DNA of 64,000 bases from Desmodus rotundus (taxonomy: Eukaryota > Chordata > Mammalia > Chiroptera > Phyllostomidae), in contig NC_071391.1 of assembly GCF_022682495.2 (NCBI RefSeq), positions 17,397,680-17,461,679 of the forward strand, given 5' to 3'. Positions within the stretch are counted from its first letter, which is position 1. Each line of letters opens with the position of its first letter. This document shows positions 43,735 through 55,645 of this stretch, in pieces. Below the pieces are notes generated by a model that had not been told where the DNA came from, did not search any database, and saw nothing but the letters and a program-made list of their open reading frames with translations. The position numbers were made by a program, and so were the translations under genes.

Positions 43735-43840
43735 TGGACCCCTTTAGCAAATCTCCCTCCCTGGCCTCAGGTTTCTTAGCTATAAAATGTGCATGTTAAA
43801 CTTGATGATTAATAGGGTCTTTTCTTGTTCCATTATATAC
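43735..43840 (+). repeat. MIR-like SINE fragment
   Basis: CTGGCCTCAGGTTTCTTAGC, TATAAAATGTGCATGTTAAA and CTTGATGATTAATAGGGTCT match the middle-to-end of a MIR subtype. Confidence 0.5.
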
Positions 43841-44599
43841 TTTATTATACACTTTTAAAATATACATTTTTAGGGAACCTTTTAGGGTAAAGGCACAATA
43901 TAAAATAGGAGGCGTTTTGAGCTAGCAGAGCAGACTTGCTAATATTTGGGCTTTGTCACTTGATTAAGTCACAGCTCAATGCCCTTGAGGGCCTTGAAGT
44001 TGTGACTGGGAGTCCAGAGCAATGTGGATTTGCTTCTAGTTTAATTGTTTCTGTTTCCCAATAAAGCCCCTGTTATTTTTCTACACCAGATATATGTAAA
44101 CCATCTCTATTATGACAGTGTCTTCCAATTCATAATTGTTTAAATTGCTTGATTTGTGAATATGTGGACTTGCCTGAAAGGAGCACAGTGAGAGCATGCA
44201 GCTATTTTTCAGTAGTTGAAATCCATTAGTACATATATTTCACTCTGAATCCCAATCTCATCATTTTCTAACATAATTTTCTCCAATTACATAGCAGAAA
44301 AGGACAAGGTAACGACATGGCTAAAAATATCTTTTTGTGGGAATTGGAAAGGGATGAAGGAGGAAGCAGAAGGCACTAAGAAATACCACAGGAAAATTAA
44401 AAAACTTTAATTCATACTAACAAGAACAACAACATTATCCAAAAAAAGAGGAAATATTATGCAAAAAAGATTGTGTTGCCAAGAAAGCGCTTTGAGGCCC
44501 AGCTCCTCTATGTAATGCACGCCCGTGTTTTCTGTTCTACTGTTTTCTGTTTTCCAGTGTGTTCTAATGTGTATAGAACATGCATATTGAGGGTTCTGA
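43841..44599. other. Unassigned sequence
   Basis: AT-rich, with no recognised feature. Confidence 0.35.
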
Positions 44600-45440
44600 T
44601 TTCACCCCAACCTTGACAGTATATTTTATCTGATTTTCGACTATAGCCATCTTAGTAGGCATTAAAGTTGCATTTCACTGTAGTTTAAATTTGCGTTCTC
44701 TAATAATATAATGATGTCGAGACTATTTTCATGTGTTTCACAGCCATTTGTATATCTTTGGTGAAGTAGTTACTCAAATCCATTGTCCAATTTTTAATTG
44801 GGTAATTTGACTTCTTATCAAGTTGCGAGATTTGTTTACATATTCTGCATATAAGCCTCTCGTTGGATGTGTGATTTGCGTACATTGTCTCCCAATCTAT
44901 GGCCTGACTTTTTACTATCTTTTTGTTATCTTTTGAAGTGCAAAAGTTTCTAATTTGGATGGCTTTCAAGTTTTCAAAGTTTTCTTATATTGCTTGTGCT
45001 CTTGATTTCAGATCTAAGAAATCTCAGCCTAACCCAGCGATGCAAGGATCGGTTCCTATGTTTTCTTCTAGTGTTCTTTGCATGTTAGCACTTACGTTTA
45101 GCTCTACGATCCATTTTAAATTAATATTTATGTGTAATTTGAAGTAAGGATCTAAATTCATCTTTTGAATGTGGCATCCAATTGTACCAACACCATTTGT
45201 GGTAATAACTATTTTTTCCCTGTTAAAATGCCTTAGCAAATCCTCAAAAATCAATTGACCATAAATGTCAAGATTTATTTCTGAATGCTTAATTCCTTGC
45301 CTTGAATTATGTCTGTCTTTATGCAATATCACACTGTCTTGATTACCATAGCTTTGTATTAAATTTTGAAAGTGGAAAAGTTAAGTCCTCTAACTTTGCT
45401 CTTTTTTTAAGAGATTGTTTTGGCTATTCTTTTATTCTGT
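44600..45440 (-). mobile_element. Ancient L1 (L1M-type) 3' ORF2 region, antisense
   Basis: A long match to antisense old L1: TATAGCCATCTTAGTAGGCA, TGTATATCTTTGGTGAAGTA, TTTTTAATTGGGTAATTTGA, CTTTTTACTATCTTTTTGTT, CCTATGTTTTCTTCTAGTGT, AATCAATTGACCATAAATGT and CACACTGTCTTGATTACCAT. The ORF2 C-terminal region is heavily broken and has no coding capacity. Minus-strand frames at 44700-44969 and 45024-45332 are its remnants. Confidence 0.85.
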
Positions 45441-45499
45441 CTTAAGGAACATTGCTTTATCCCTTAGGCAACGGAAAGCCATTATTTATAGGCTTATCA

Positions 45500-45610
45500 T
45501 TTCTAGCAGACTGCAAGCTTCTTTAGGGAGGGATGTTTGTCTTACTCAATCCTACATCATAGCAGCTGGCATTTTGTACGGCCTCAGAAAATGTTTGTGG
45601 AAGCCTTAAT
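45500..45610 (+). repeat. L2 LINE tail
   Basis: AGACTGCAAGCTTCTTTAGG, GAGGGATGTTTGTCTTACTC and GAAAATGTTTGTGGAAGCC match the end of L2. Confidence 0.7.
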
Positions 45611-45679
45611 ATTTATATTGTGCATAATGACATTAAGATACCCAGTTAAATTATTTCATGTAGGTTGATGAAATTTGAT

Positions 45680-45850
45680 AGGCTGTAATAGAAACAGCAC
45701 TGGATTGAAAGATGGAGAACCCTGATTCCAGGCCCTGGTCTATGAGAGACTATTATTTGACCTTGAGAAACTGAGGAGCTGCTCTGAGACAATTTCTACA
45801 TCTGTGAAGATGAAGTCACTGCTAATATTTTCCCAAGATGTAAGATATGT
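45680..45850 (+). repeat. MIR SINE
   Basis: CAGCACTGGATTGAAAGATG, TTTGACCTTGAGAAACTGAG and CAATTTCTACATCTGTGAAG follow the MIR order. Diverged. Confidence 0.6.
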
Positions 45851-45894
45851 TTACCAATATTAGGAAAAATGATATTTTACAGATTAATTGCTAT

Positions 45895-46010
45895 TCCCCA
45901 GATAGTATATTAAACAGATAAAAGAATTATAAGACATGGACCATGCCCAAGGAACTTGTGATTCAGATCATACTATAGGATACATACATCATACACACAC
46001 ACACACACAC
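45895..46010 (-). repeat. L2 tail (antisense) with (CA)n microsatellite
   Basis: TAAACAGATAAAAGAATTAT and ATGCCCAAGGAACTTGTGAT resemble antisense L2. A (CA)n array follows at 45992-46010. Confidence 0.55.
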
Positions 46011-47465
46011 TCAATGATTTATTTTTCAACTTTCATAAACATCATTATTATCGAGTATTATACCTTCTTTTCTTTTATGCCTTACCTTTGATATGGTTTC
46101 CTTTCAAACTGACATTCAATTGAACAGAATTCTGCAGAATTCCAGTTATATTTGGGAAGTCATCAGCACCTTTATTGTAACATACTTTGAGTTTTCTTTT
46201 GACTCAAGCTTCAGGCAGCAAGCTTAGGGATTTAGAAACATTAGCCTTCTTTGTTCCTGGGCCTTCACTTATGTGGCTGGACAATGATCTCATATGCTGT
46301 ACTGGAGATTTGGGAAATGAGCACAGGTTTGTTTAAATCCAGTGAGTTTATTTCCTCTGCCCTTTGGTCAGATGCATTACATACAATCTAAAAATGTTAC
46401 AGGAAGAGAGAAATGAGATGACTAACCCAAATATAGTAGCTTATTCCCGAGATCATTTACTATTACAGCAACCCCCCAAAAAACCCCCAAACCCAAAAAC
46501 CCAGTTTCAAAAATCCAATTTAATTTTTCTTCTTTCAAAACAGTTATTATTCTCCTGTGTACATTCAGCCACAAAGCAAGAGTACCGAGAGTGTAATTGA
46601 CTAGAAATACAGGTTACAGCAATGAGTCAATTTGTATCACCTATGAAAGGGAACACGCAATGAGCAAAATAAACATTTCATACTCGGACTTCGTTAGATT
46701 CACCCTCAATGAGAGTAATGAGTGTTTCTTCTTTCTGTAAAGGAGAGAGTAGAGAATGTATCAACGTTACCTTTTCAATGAAGAGAAATTTGGTATGTTT
46801 AATTCAACTTATAGTTTTTACCCTATGGATTTTATACCAATATCAGGTCTTTTATTAAATTTAGTTTGTTCAGCCACTAGGGCACAAGCAAAGATTCCCA
46901 ATCAGTTTCATTGGAGACTCACAGAAGGTTAATTGATGTAAATGTTTAGTACTGGAATGTTTAGTCCCAGAATCTATAGTCCCAGTGTTTTAGGGATGGA
47001 TTTCAATATGTTTTGTACAAGTTAATACTTTTCCAGAATGCAATCCACCTGAGCTATGCTGTCTATTATTTTGTAGCTTAAGAAATCTTTTGCCTATAAA
47101 AAGAGGCATCAGAGAGTTCCATGATATAACTTTCAAAAGGAAAGAGTCTGAAGGGTTATGGGATATCTGGCCAATAGAAGAACTGAGAAACAATCAGGGA
47201 TGTTACATGCGGAATGACCACAGTAATTTTCTCTAGAACCGTTAAAGACATTGTCATCATCACATGCTTGTCCCTCCTGAGTAGAAACTGGGGTTGTTTT
47301 TAGGGAAGGCCGGGGAGCCGAGAAGTAGCCCCATGTGGTATACACCTCCTGAACCAAGGCTCAGTCCATTCAGGTTCATTTGTACTTCTAGAGCCTGTTG
47401 TGCTTTCAGGAATGTTGGGCAAACGAGAACAGCTGTGGTAGCTTATCACAGGAAGGACTACAGTT
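46011..47465. other. Unassigned 1.45-kb stretch
   Basis: Includes a C/A-rich AACCCCCCAAAAAACCCCCA patch at 46470-46502. No repeat or gene recognised. Confidence 0.35.
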
Positions 47466-47477
47466 TGGCAGCTACAT

Positions 47478-47676
47478 ATTTTATTTTATTTTTTAAAAGA
47501 TTTCATTTATTTATTTTTAGTGAGGGGGAAGGGAGGGAGAAACGGAGGGAGAGAAACATCAATGTGTGGTTGCCTCTCACACACCCACCAGGCATGTGCC
47601 TTAGACTGGGAATCAAACCGGTGACCCTTTGGTTCACAGATGGGCCCTCAATCCACTGAGCTACACCAACCAGGGA
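47478..47676 (-). mobile_element. Ves-type SINE with clean target duplication
   Basis: On the minus strand: CCCTGGTTGGTGTAGCTCAG head, a B-box-like GGTTTGATTCCCAGTCTAAG, then the purine block and an A-rich tail (TTTATTTATTTTTAGTGAGG on the plus strand). A perfect 12-bp duplication TGGCAGCTACAT flanks it (47466-47477 and 47677-47688). Clearly a retrotransposed copy. The 121-codon frame across it is fortuitous. Confidence 0.95.
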
Positions 47677-47688
47677 TGGCAGCTACAT

Positions 47689-49330
47689 TTTGAGAGGTCC
47701 CTCAGACTTCACACAGTAAAACACTGTTCATACCACAGTGGTGTCCAAAGGTCTGCCCTTAGGCACCGGGTGCATGGTACTATGATGGTGACATTTTTGT
47801 CTAATTCATCTGGAGGTTCCTTAGTTTGCATCCTGGGCCCATTGGATTGGCACAACCAAGCAGTCAAAGCTTCCCACAGTCTGTGGGAAGAACAGAGGTT
47901 AATCAACATATTAGAACTCAAACACAGGCCTGCTACAGTTTCCTAGCCCAGTTTTCCTTCCTGTGTAGGATGTTCTGTCTTTCCCAGTGGTGTTGAGCCT
48001 CCTTCAACGTATCTTGATATGTTGAGTGGGATGAGAATAAAGCACAACACTACTCCTGGATCACCTGAGTGAGCATAGGTGTCCCTCCACACTGTCTGGC
48101 CTGTGGGAGGCTTCTGAGAGGATCTGTCCAGTGTTTGGCCACATAACCTGTCCTGTTCTTTACGGAAAAAGATCATATGCCTCAAAGGTTAGCAACTTGG
48201 AACTTGCCTTGGCTCTAAAACACTTACCCTTTATATTCATCCTCTTTTCATAACTTTGAAGACTCCGTAAGGTGTAAGAATAAAACTATCCTGGAAATGG
48301 TACTCAGGTTCCATCACCTGAATTCTTCTTGCTGTAGCACGGTTATCCTCAAACACGCTAACTCGAATGCATAGTTCCTCTAAATAAAATCTTTTAATGT
48401 CTTCCTTTTGCCATTAAAAATCCCCATGTGGATGCTACAGCATCTCTCTAAAACCCCTCCCTGGTTAACCTCCCTCTTCCCCATTACATTCATACTCTAT
48501 GTTCCAGGCAAGCAAAGTGGTCAGACATTGTCTCCAGGCCTCTCTTATTTCTTTCCCCCAACCCTTTGTTCTGTCTTCTCTTTCTCCTTCCCTGCAAACT
48601 TTTTATCCCCCTTAAAAAAATGTTCTTTATAAACACAACAGAACACGGGCAAAATTGCTGATGAAACAAATGATCTTGGAAAAAATCATATAGTCTTAAA
48701 GATTATCCCTAGAATGCTCCCCATTCTTGTCTCATCCATTGCTGCTGATTAAAATCTGACAGATGACTTGTCTCCTGGCTTTTCTGATGCAATTGATGGC
48801 TCTGAAGTGGCCTTTGTATCTGCTTCTGGATTACTTCATGCTTATTTGTTGCATGAGTACTTTTTTTCCTTTGAAAGGAAAGGATTTTCTCAAGATTTAA
48901 TGGTGTTTGAATCATATTATCATTCTTGATGTAAATGGCCTGGGGTAATAATGTGAAGAACCATAAAATGGGAAGGAATATTAATCATCTAATTAAAAAA
49001 ATAATAATTCTGTGCTTTGCATATTTATTGAAGTTAGTGTGCCCCTAGATATGTCATATGGTCAATTAGAGTTAGAGTTGATTGGAGTGACCACTAGAAT
49101 GTTAATTACGTGAGGTCAATAACATTTCTTTTTTTTACTCTTTTCGTCCCTAATAGTTAATGAAGTGTGCTATGTTTAGTAGGTTTTTGATAAAAACTGA
49201 AACATTTATAGCAGGTACATACATTTATAGACATTTGAGTTTTATAGTTGATTTATGGTAAATACGAGAAGGTGCTTCTAAAATAGAAGGATGAGAGTAA
49301 GATCTGATGACTTGCATTTAAAACAAATGA
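47689..49330. other. Unassigned 1.6-kb stretch
   Basis: No gene recognised, although composition is more balanced at 47700-48200. The 105-codon frame at 47629-47946 starts inside the SINE and shows no known domain. Confidence 0.35.
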
Positions 49331-49339
49331 TTTTGTATT

Positions 49340-49620
49340 TTTCCCCTGAAAGTGGTGGTAAACCAATAAAATTGTGGAGCATAAGTACAACATAATCACG
49401 TGTAGATTTAAAAAGATCTTACTGAGTGTTTTCCAGTGAATTGGCCATTCCAATGCCAGAATGGATGCAGCGAGACCCCATTAATAGATTTCTCTAGGGG
49501 AAAAATGAGGAAAATGGATAGAGAATTATTTTTTGACAGTGTAGTTGTGTAAATGCTGTTCAAAGGATCCAGGGATTTTAGGGGAGGCTAAAGAGAAATT
49601 ATCTAAAAGCAGCACAACAG
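49340..49620 (-). repeat. L2 LINE, antisense (internal 3' region)
   Basis: CCTGAAAGTGGTGGTAAACC, CATAATCACGTGTAGATTTA and AAAAAGATCTTACTGAGTG correspond to the antisense L2 block usually reading gacatgatctgatttacg...aaagatcactctggctg. Confidence 0.55.
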
Positions 49621-49884
49621 AGCAAGTATGACACATTTCTACCTTCAAGTATTTGTGGTGGAGGAGCGAGAGAGAGAGAAAAGAAAAATCAGGTTCTAAG
49701 ACATTAAGGATTCAAGGCCATTAACCATCAAATAGTTGCTATGCTGCCACCATAAATGTGATGGCATCTGATTTGGCTATCAAGTTGCTGCTTCCAGTTG
49801 GGCTCCTTCCCAAATAGGGTTATTACCTTTTGGAGTTACATTCAGGCATCACTGATGAGAAAAAAGAAATCAGCATAGGTATTA

Positions 49885-50085
49885 GAGCTGCCTCTGGCTA
49901 TCTGTGTGAGTTTTGGATAAATCTTCTAATTAACTTCTGTTTCCTATAAAAGAATGATGGGAAAATTATTAAAAAACATAGATGTTCAGAGTTTGATTGA
50001 GATGAAGTAGTTTGGCAAATACGATGACATATGTGAAAGGCATTTAGATAAATAATAAATAGTAATCACTGTTATCGACAGGTAA
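49885..50085 (+). repeat. MIR SINE
   Basis: GCTGCCTCTGGCTATCTGTG, TTTCCTATAAAAGAATGATG and GAAAGGCATTTAGATAAATA follow MIR order. Diverged. Confidence 0.55.
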
Positions 50086-50909
50086 CATAATACCACCACT
50101 TATAATTCTTTATTCAGACCCATGCTACATTCTAGAAACAGATGCAGTACTTCCCATACATTAGCACATTTGATGTGTATCAGAAATTTCAGAGAACTCT
50201 GGTCACACTGTTACCTACCTTTCTCAATTCTAGAATTAAAAAGATATGTTTGAAGTTATTTTTATGCCAATAAAAAGTGTATTTCATTATTGTAAGCACA
50301 TGCCACAGGGCATCTCAATAAGCATCATTCTGATGGTGTGCTCTGATCCACTGCTTTACTAATTATGGGTCTGGCTGTCTGCATGTTTAGTAATTTTATA
50401 GTTAGACTAAACAGCAGGATATTGGACTATCTGAGTAATGCATGAACACAATACCGGACATTACACTTGGTTATGAACCTGAGGGAGTAATTCAACACTG
50501 GCAGAACGAATGGATTAGGGCATTGTTCTCTTCCATCTTCCAACTATTATCCCCCAATGAGTCTCAGAATGCATGGCTCTTGAGAAGACCCAAGACTGTG
50601 CTCTGTGAATCCAGCCTGGCCACACCATAACCTTTTCAAGCTATTGCCTCTGATGAGATGTAGCTCATTGACTTTATAACTCTTTGTTGAGTGTTTATGA
50701 CAATCAGTAGTGTCGTGTTCAGCCCTGTCAATATATAACATTGATTTTGAGTGTCCTTGGCACAGAGCACTGAGTAGGCCCTGGGGGAAATTCATAGAAA
50801 ATAAATAATAGATCTTCGAGTGGAAAGCTTACTTTTGCGGGGACTGCTTCCTCTGGGACTCATTCTTCTTGAATGCCTCATGTTACTAGGATAACAGAGA
50901 ACACTGATT
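50086..50909. other. Unassigned sequence
   Basis: A possible antisense MIR scrap at 50115-50190. No gene recognised. Confidence 0.35.
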
Positions 50910-51420
50910 GAGCTCAGAAATATAAGCATAATTAAAATACATATAGGTACATACACACGTATACATAAAAGCAATGCATGTTTATTGCAATGAAATTATA
51001 AAGAGAGAAGCCATAATAAACAGCAAAAAAATAAAAACACCTAATTCCTTCCCTAACTCCAGAAATGAACACTGTGAGATGCATATACCTTGATTTATAA
51101 TTCTTCGAGATGGTGTTCATTTCTCATTCTCTGTCCTTTCTCTCTCTCTCTCTCTTGCTCTCTCTCTTTCAGTTCTCTCTCTCCCCTTCTCCTTCTCTCT
51201 CATATCATGCATACTCTTTATACTTCACATGTTTATATTTCTTCCTATATAACTAATTATGTATAGTCTTATTAGACTAAATTCTCACTTAATGATATAC
51301 TGCAAACATCTTCCTAAGCCAATTAGCCTACACTTTCAGTGTTATTTTTAATAGCTAAGTATTTTTCTTTTAAAAATAGGTATAAGAAAAACTATTGTTA
51401 GATATTTAGCCCATCCATAA
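50910..51420. repeat. Ancient L1-like repeat interrupted by (TC)n
   Basis: CTAATTCCTTCCCTAACTCC, TTCTCACTTAATGATATACT, GCAAACATCTTCCTAAGCCA and GATATTTAGCCCATCC give the same order as 26930-27300. An imperfect (TC)n array lies within it at about 51137-51200. Confidence 0.45.
51137..51200 (+). repeat. (TC)n microsatellite
   Basis: TCTCTCTCTCTCTCTTGCTC and similar units, imperfect, about 64 bp. Purine strand is the minus strand. Confidence 0.9.
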
Positions 51421-52955
51421 AAACTTCTTTAGAATATAACATTCTATTCTCCTTATTAAATTTTTCCCAACTAGATTATTAATTACAAATATATTCATCT
51501 ACTAGCACAAGTATTTACATTTCCAGGAATCACATTTAAATGCACCTTTATTGTATTGTTATTATTCATATTTCTAAAAACTAGAAATATATAATCTCTT
51601 TTAATATTGCTAGTGACTTTGACAAAACATCTGTTGTTGTTCTAACATAATTTACAGTCAGTTCAGATGGCGGGTGGATAATTGGTAGTTTATAAGAAAT
51701 AGCTAAAAGTCTATGATCCAAAAGTTGTTAAGTTTTAGGTCAGGTACACAACTAGGGATATGAGACACTGTATTAAGGAAAGAAACTTTGAATCACATGA
51801 CTCTTAGCCAGGCTTTTATGCACCATTATTTCTTAATCATTATATATTTAGCGATCTGAACTGCACTTACGTTTGAAGAAAAGATTGCATGAGCAGTGGT
51901 CCTCTGAGAACTATACTATGTTACCTGGGATTAATGGTGAGTCCCTTGGTTAATGTCCTGAATTTCCCAACCACGCTGAGAGTTGTTTGCTCTTACTCAT
52001 CCAGTCATTAACCGGGATAATGACGGATTTTGTGACAGCATCATGCTGCCATGATGATAATTGGCAACTTTAAGAGCTATCCTCCTTCCTTTATTTATGT
52101 TGATTCTTTACTTTAGGCTACTGATCAAGTGGGCATTTGGAAGAATTACTTGTTTTTAGCTCTATAATTATCAAATGCCATTTATTAGGATATGAACATG
52201 CAAGCCCACGTATTTAAATTCTTGTATATAGAAAGTGAACAAAAATCTATGTAAAAATCTATACGGACTAGATCTAGGATGTAATTATTCCTTGTCTATG
52301 TAGATTCCAAGGGTGTTTTCTGAGAATATTGAATCCTTACAGACATGTGGGATTTTATGTCCAGCATATGGATACTTGTACAAGAGATGGTTGTATAACT
52401 GCTTTCAAAGATGTGTGTTTATGAGACTGCTTTTGTAGGGAGCCAGATTGTGACACATAACTTGGGAATAACATGAATCCTTTAAATAGTTTCCTATGTT
52501 TTTGTTATTCAAAATCCAAAAGAGATAAAAATGAAGTTGGTTTTTTATCTAGACTCTTCTGTTAATCGAGCGCTCAAACAAATGTTCATTAGTATTGGAG
52601 ATGATCTCCGTGCGGTGAATAGTCTATCGGAACTGAACTTTAGTCACACTTCATTCTTTTTTATCTCAGTTTTCTCTCTTCCCTGTTTCAATGTTACTTG
52701 TTTAGATTTGGGGGAGGGGATAAGGAGTACATTACCAGTGTCCTCTTCAAAATCACAGTCTAATTTATTTTCTACTCAAATCATTAACTTGGTGATAGAG
52801 AGCGATTCTTGAGCAAATTTTAAATCTGAAGATGATCCTACTGCCCCAACATCCTGCAAACTATTTTCACTCTCCTGAGGAAGGTACCTGGCGACTCTGT
52901 ATGAGAAAACTGGTTTGAGTAATAGTTGCTGACAGTGACTATGGAGTAGACCAAT
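51421..52955. other. Unassigned 1.5-kb stretch
   Basis: AT-rich. The 93-codon frame at 52531-52812 has no recognised similarity. Confidence 0.35.
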
Positions 52956-52959
52956 GACA

Positions 52960-53118
52960 AGTACCAGCCTTTACTGATGGTGTAAAATATGCCAACGCCC
53001 CTCGTTAGGCACATTGCATTAAATCCCCTTTCATTGTTATCAACCCTCTGCCCCAGGGGATAGGCATTAATGCCTTCTTTTTAGGTAAAGAAATCAAAAT
53101 CATAATTACCGAGGGATT
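52960..53118 (-). repeat. MIR SINE, antisense
   Basis: CCCTCGTTAGGCACATTGCA, TTAAATCCCCTTTCATTGTT, TAGGCATTAATGCCTTCTTT and TTAGGTAAAGAAATCAAAAT follow antisense MIR. Confidence 0.7.
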
Positions 53119-53119
53119 T

Positions 53120-53310
53120 GCTTTAGACTCACACCTGGTTCAACTTGTTGCTTTGATATTTTCCTGCTGGATGAGCTTGGTCCAATTACTTCTCTGGGCT
53201 TCAATTTCTTTGTTGCCAAAAGGACGGTAGCATATATATCTCACAGGGCTTCTGTAGAGATAAAAACGATGTTTCCAAAGTACACATAATCACTAATTGG
53301 TTGTTATTTA
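53120..53310 (+). repeat. MIR SINE, sense, back to back with the previous
   Basis: CACCTGGTTCAACTTGTTGC, GATGAGCTTGGTCCAATTAC, TTCTCTGGGCTTCAATTTCT and CACAGGGCTTCTGTAGAGAT follow MIR. It begins where the antisense copy stops. Confidence 0.7.
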
Positions 53311-55045
53311 TTACCCCAAATCACACAAGTAGTTAGTGTTCAGGACGGCAAATGTAAACTCATTAATTCCTTATGAGGAACACTTAAAGAGCGCACTACG
53401 GGCACCCAGGAACAGGGAAGATGTACGCAGGCACAGTGACTTAAATTCATGGAGATTTTTAGTAATTGATAAAGCAAATGCAATTTTAATTAGATTGTGG
53501 GAGTAATGATGATAAATTTGGTTATGTAAATGACTGTTCCTTTGTATATTCTTTTTATATGGTCAAGGTTTTTTGGGTTTTTTTTTTAGATGATGAAACA
53601 ACGTCTTTCAATGTCTTTGTTTCGCTAGTATACCTAACACAGTGCTAGGATATTAAGTGTGTATTAAATAATTATGATCGAGGGCTTTCAAATGTACTTC
53701 TCTGAACTACAGAAAGCCTGTTGTGGAGAAGGGTTAACATAACAATCTGAGACAGCTTTTCTTAGAAAAGCTACATGTGAAGTTTACTCTTCACTGTACC
53801 TAAACTTGAATTTGGGGAGAATGCCTGCCAGTCTCAGACTTGTGGAGGAGCTGCCTCACTGTGCCTAAACTGTACATTGTGGTTTATGAATGCCTGCTCT
53901 CTTTCTGAGAGTCTGGAATTTCGGTGTGTGCCAGGGAGAGGGCGCCTATGTTATCAGCCCACAGTTACAACCCTGGGCACTGAGGCTCTGAGGAGCCTCT
54001 GTGGTAGACAACGTTTCACATGTGCTGTCAGAATTAATTGCTAGAGAAACTAAACACACCCTGTGTGCATTCACGGAGAGAGGACTCTCGGAAGCTAGTC
54101 CCTCACTCCCTCTGGACTTGGTTTTAGGGACACCTCTTCCCCACCCTGCATGTCCTGGTTCAGGAATCACCAAGTTTTGTAAAGTTGACCATTCACAGCA
54201 GCTGTGGCCTGTACTTTGGCATTCATGGCAAACCTCCAGGGCATGGAAAAAGATAGGATTGGAGTGAGGTGGGTACAGTGGAGTGGGATGTGTGATTAAA
54301 AAAGCCAAAGAACAAAAGTTATGAGGTGGAGAGCATAAATGAAGATAGAAGAAAGGAAAAGGTCATTAGTGCCTTGAAATGATTAAATAATTCTCTCTTC
54401 TCCCTCCAACTTGTTTCAGAAGCAATTAAATAATAAAGCAAAGGCAGAATGTGGAAGCCAGATTACTATCTTTATTACTTATATAAAGTCTGTGTTTTAT
54501 TTTACAAAGGCATAATTATAGAGGTCCCATTGGGTTTTCTGTTAGAATTAGACAAATTTACTTATTCTTTAAGATTATTTCTGGCTTCCATCACCACCTT
54601 CAGTTACTCTTATCGAGCTGCTTTCCCATACTAGCAAACGGAAGTAATGGAGAAGCATTCTTTCTTAACATTGGAGATTATGGCAAATAGAATAACCTGT
54701 AATCATTTCAAATGCCCTCCAATTACTAAGCATGATACAAGAAAGGTAGAGTCCAATAGTGTAAAAGCTCAGTATTAGGAATTTGCAACTGGTAAAATCC
54801 CCTCTGTGAGAACAGACATATTCTTAAAATCAGTTGTTTCACAAGAAGCCCAAGAGACTTCTAGTGGAAGTCAGACATTTGAAGTCAGTGTGCAGAAAAA
54901 TATGTTAGTAAATTACAATACTACAGACAGAGGCAAGGTTTGGGTATAGTTAGAGTATATGGATATTTTGGAACTATCCTGAATAGTTTGAAGTTACGCT
55001 GTTCACTTGCAACAATACCAGTGTACTGTCAGCCTTATTAATGAG
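53311..55045. other. Unassigned 1.7-kb stretch
   Basis: A degenerate tandem duplication of about 65 bp at 53790-53920 (CACTGTACCTAAACT / CACTGTGCCTAAACT with GAATGCCTGC downstream in each). Frames at 53946-54308 (minus) and 54001-54267 (plus) overlap in a GC-richer patch and have no known relatives. Confidence 0.35.
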
Positions 55046-55049
55046 AGAG

Positions 55050-55290
55050 TAGACTGAGCTGTAGTTCTCGAGATCCCAAATAACAGTGACTTAAAATGAG
55101 AATCTATTTTTGATCTCATCTAATAGTCTGGACCAAGGAGAGTTGGGTCCAGGATATCAGGAACCCAGGTTCTTTCCAACTTGCTTTTCCACCATGACTG
55201 GGGTATTGCCATCTATACATAGTTAAAACATGGCTTATCATTTCACCCACATTTTTTGCCAGCAGGAAAGAAGTAAAATCCCCTCAGTTT
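55050..55290 (-). repeat. Ancient LTR-like repeat fragment
   Basis: AAATAACAGTGACTTAAAAT, ATCAGGAACCCAGGTTCTTT, CCAACTTGCTTTTCCACCAT and TTTTTTGCCAGCAGGAAAGA match a common mammalian repeat whose family I cannot assign (usual form: ggctccttccatcttgttgctctgccatc). Confidence 0.45.
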
Positions 55291-55386
55291 AAGAACATTG
55301 CCTGTAAGTCACAGATTTTATTTTTCTCACATCATAATGTGATCTCAGATGCATCTCTAACTGCAAGAGGGTCTGGGATAAATCTT

Positions 55387-55412
55387 CCTTCTTCTTCTTC
55401 TTCTTCTTCTTC

Positions 55413-55453
<41 letters not shown>

Positions 55454-55455
55454 TA
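55387..55455 (+). repeat. Compound (CTT)n(ATT)n microsatellite
   Basis: About nine CTT/TTC units followed by about fourteen ATT/TTA units with an abrupt switch near 55412. The frame across it reads as Ser and Tyr runs, an artefact of the array. Confidence 0.95.
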
Positions 55456-55645
55456 ATTTTCTGGGAAGCCATGTACCTTACGTGGAGTCATTTCTATAGA
55501 AGGAGAGAATTATTCTGGGAGAGCAACCAGTGTTTATTTACACGTTCCATAACTTCAGCTATCTATACATCTGCAATTACCTTTCAAACTCTGTACAATT
55601 CAAACACATTTACCCACTGCCCTCATAAAAAAATCTCCCACTCTC

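Noticed and set aside
43391..43779. Cluster of frames on both strands
   Set aside because: Explained by local GC content. No family recognised and the frames contradict each other.
47294..47659. 121-codon plus frame
   Set aside because: Half of it is antisense Ves SINE and the other half has no known similarity.
53946..54308. 120-codon minus frame in GC-richer DNA
   Set aside because: No domain recognised, no splice context seen, and an overlapping plus frame of similar quality.
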